DNA of 64,000 nt. Source: Splendidivirga corallicola (lineage in GTDB: Bacteria; Bacteroidota; Bacteroidia; Cytophagales; Cyclobacteriaceae). Position numbers and translations under genes: made by a program. Of the stretch, positions 62,662 to 64,000 are shown piece after piece. Each line of letters begins with the position of its first letter. Positions within the stretch are counted from its first letter, which is position 1. Location: the NCBI GenBank assembly GCA_030442035.1, contig JAUJEA010000002.1, positions 682,001-746,000 of the forward strand, written 5' to 3'. Under the pieces are notes generated by a model. The model had not been told where the DNA came from, ran no database searches, and saw nothing but the letters and a program-made list of their open reading frames with translations.

Positions 62662-63927
62662 ATGGTAAAATTATCAAGTTTAGCATTAGTTTTTACATTT
62701 TCCTGTCTTGTATTACTCTCTTGCCAAACTTCAAAAGATTCAACTCCTAATTTAACTACCGGGATTTGGCGGGGAATAATTGAGGTGCAGGGGAATGAAC
62801 TACCCTTTAACTTCGAGGTAATACAACAAGTCGATTCATCCTATGCATTAAACTTTATCAACGGTGAAGAAAAAATATATGTGGATGAGGTAGAGATTGT
62901 TGATGATTCATTGTTCATTACCATGCATATTTTTGATATTGAAATACGCGCCAAAATAAAGGATAGGGCATTAACCGGTATCTATAAAAAGAACTATTTG
63001 GAGGATTATGTATTACCCTTCAAGGCGCAACACGGAGTGAGCTATCGGTTTGAACCATCTAATCAACCTGCTTCTACAGACTTCGGTGGTAAATGGTCTG
63101 TGACTTTTGTTGATGAAGAAGGTGTAAAAAATGAATCGGTTGGTATTTTCGAAGAAAGAGATGGTCAACTCTTTGGTACTTTTCTGACGACCACAGGGGA
63201 TTACAGGTTTCTCGAAGGATCTGTGAGAGGCAATGAAATGGCTCTCAGCACCTATGATGGGAACCATGCTTTTTTGTTTAAAGCAAAGGCACTTAGTGAG
63301 GACTCTCTTAAGGGTGATTTTTGGTCGGGAAAGACCTGGCATGAGACATGGACGGCAGTGCGCAATGATAATGCTTCACTACCGGATGCGAACTCACTGA
63401 CCTATCTTAAAGATGGTTATGATAAAATCTCGTTTTCCTTTCCTGGCCTCGATGGAAATCTGGTTAGCCTGGATGATGAAAAGTACAAAAACAAAGTTGT
63501 TTTGCTACAAATATTCGGGACTTGGTGCCCCAATTGCATGGATGAGACACGGTTCTATGCTGACTGGTATCGACAGAACAAAGAAAGGGATATAGCCATC
63601 ATAGGATTGGCTTATGAGCAAAAAGATGATTTTGAGTATGCCAAAGGTCGAATTGAAAAAATGATTAAAAAATTAAATGTGGAATACGACTACGTGGTAG
63701 CTGGAATTTCAGATAAAGAAGAGGCGGCTAAAACCCTGCCGATGCTCAACCATGTACTTTCATATCCGACCACAATTTTTCTGGATAAAAAAGGGGATGT
63801 AAGAAGAATTCATACCGGTTTTACAGGCCCGGGGACAGGTGTTTACTACGAGCAATTTGTGGAGGATTTTAATGCTTTTATGGAATTACTTTTAACGGAA
63901 GAAACAGATAATCACAGGAGTAGTTAG
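62662..63927 (+). CDS. TlpA-like thioredoxin-fold lipoprotein
   Basis: A 421-residue exported thiol-disulfide protein. Lipoprotein signal MVKLSSLALVFTFSCLVLLSC with lipobox LLSC (Cys21). Residues about 30-245 are a beta-rich domain of two related halves (TGIWRGIIEVQGNELPFNFEV and GGKWSVTFVDEEGVKNESVG). The C-terminal 160 residues are an AhpC/TSA-type thioredoxin domain with the active site GTWCPNCMDE (CPNC at about 288-291) and a cis-Pro region SYPTTIFLD. It is probably a periplasmic reductant or oxidant for envelope proteins. I start at ATG 62662; an upstream in-frame ATG (62608) would overlap the divergent gene and spoil the signal peptide. Confidence 0.88.
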   Translation: MVKLSSLALVFTFSCLVLLSCQTSKDSTPNLTTGIWRGIIEVQGNELPFNFEVIQQVDSSYALNFINGEEKIYVDEVEIVDDSLFITMHIFDIEIRAKIKDRALTGIYKKNYLEDYVLPFKAQHGVSYRFEPSNQPASTDFGGKWSVTFVDEEGVKNESVGIFEERDGQLFGTFLTTTGDYRFLEGSVRGNEMALSTYDGNHAFLFKAKALSEDSLKGDFWSGKTWHETWTAVRNDNASLPDANSLTYLKDGYDKISFSFPGLDGNLVSLDDEKYKNKVVLLQIFGTWCPNCMDETRFYADWYRQNKERDIAIIGLAYEQKDDFEYAKGRIEKMIKKLNVEYDYVVAGISDKEEAAKTLPMLNHVLSYPTTIFLDKKGDVRRIHTGFTGPGTGVYYEQFVEDFNAFMELLLTEETDNHRSS

Positions 63928-64000
63928 CCGGAGGTATTGAGTAATGTTGAGTTTTTAGTTTTGAATTGTGAATTTCATCCGTTGACAATCCTTCTTTCAG

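Noticed and set aside
1-64000. CRISPR arrays, prophage genes, toxin-antitoxin pairs or defence systems.
   Set aside because: I saw no regularly spaced repeats, no integrase, phage structural, restriction or Cas-like protein anywhere in the window.

Overview
The window comes from the chromosome of a low-GC member of the Bacteroidota, most likely an order Cytophagales-type marine or soil bacterium. Evidence for this: a very large subtilisin-like protease with a C-terminal type IX secretion sorting domain; promoters with the Bacteroidota -7 element TAnnTTTG; families largely confined to this phylum (DUF3822, DUF4199, tandem DUF1573); a fused E1 alpha/beta 2-oxoacid dehydrogenase; and the Bacteroidota version of the dcw cell-wall cluster. 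Species assignment is not possible from the sequence alone.

Layout. 1-4.2 kb: the 3' end of an unidentified gene, the RNase P RNA gene (rnpB) with a well-formed promoter, an NtrC-like sigma-54 activator without a DNA-binding domain, a 41-residue lipoprotein, a stand-alone LuxE-family acyl-activating protein and a secreted lipoprotein. 4.2-14 kb: mostly minus-strand metabolic and housekeeping genes (fused E1 dehydrogenase, RecQ helicase, enoyl-CoA hydratase, serine hydrolase, ComEC-like channel) plus a DUF1573 protein on the plus strand. 14.0-14.6 kb: a gene-free patch full of inverted repeats, including a 131-bp MITE-like element with a second copy at 42.2 kb. 14.6-23.4 kb: two NUDIX hydrolases, a pilin-like membrane protein, DUF3822 followed by coaD, pyrE, a TIGR02757 protein, a triple-LysM protein, an NfeD-type membrane protease and kdsB. 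23.5-27.7 kb: an FtsX/MacB-type permease and a long-chain acyl-CoA ligase. 28.2 kb: an unusual tRNA gene with a Leu-like D-arm, GUC anticodon and a variable region of about 54 nt. 28.5-35.4 kb: an Lrp/AsnC regulator and a complete SUF iron-sulphur operon (sufB-C-D-S-E-T plus a bacilliredoxin), with an internal terminator-like hairpin between sufC and sufD. 35.9-42.1 kb: a PaaN-type aldehyde dehydrogenase and the 1433-residue protease. 42.1-45.3 kb: an accessory-looking stretch with the second MITE-like copy, an orphan 148-residue protein, a DUF4199 protein, two decayed gene remnants (YWTD-type propeller, ankyrin repeats) and a lipoprotein. 45.3-61.3 kb: an FMN reductase and the whole dcw cluster on the minus strand (mraZ-rsmH-ftsL-ftsI-murE-mraY-murD-ftsW-murG-murC-ftsQ-ftsA-ftsZ; no murF or ddl), preceded by four TGG repeats at 10-nt spacing that look like the MraZ operator. 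61.4-64 kb: a class III CoA-transferase and a divergent TlpA-like lipoprotein.

The most notable signals are the odd tRNA, the MraZ-box array at the head of dcw, the absence of any ATG/GTG/TTG that could start a full-length MurG (an AUA start is the best candidate), the apparently swapped metal-ligand residues in the E1 alpha half, the terminator inside the suf operon, and the two-copy MITE-like element. I found no CRISPR array, intact insertion sequence, prophage or defence island. No wholly new multi-gene system is evident; most of the window is conserved housekeeping DNA.
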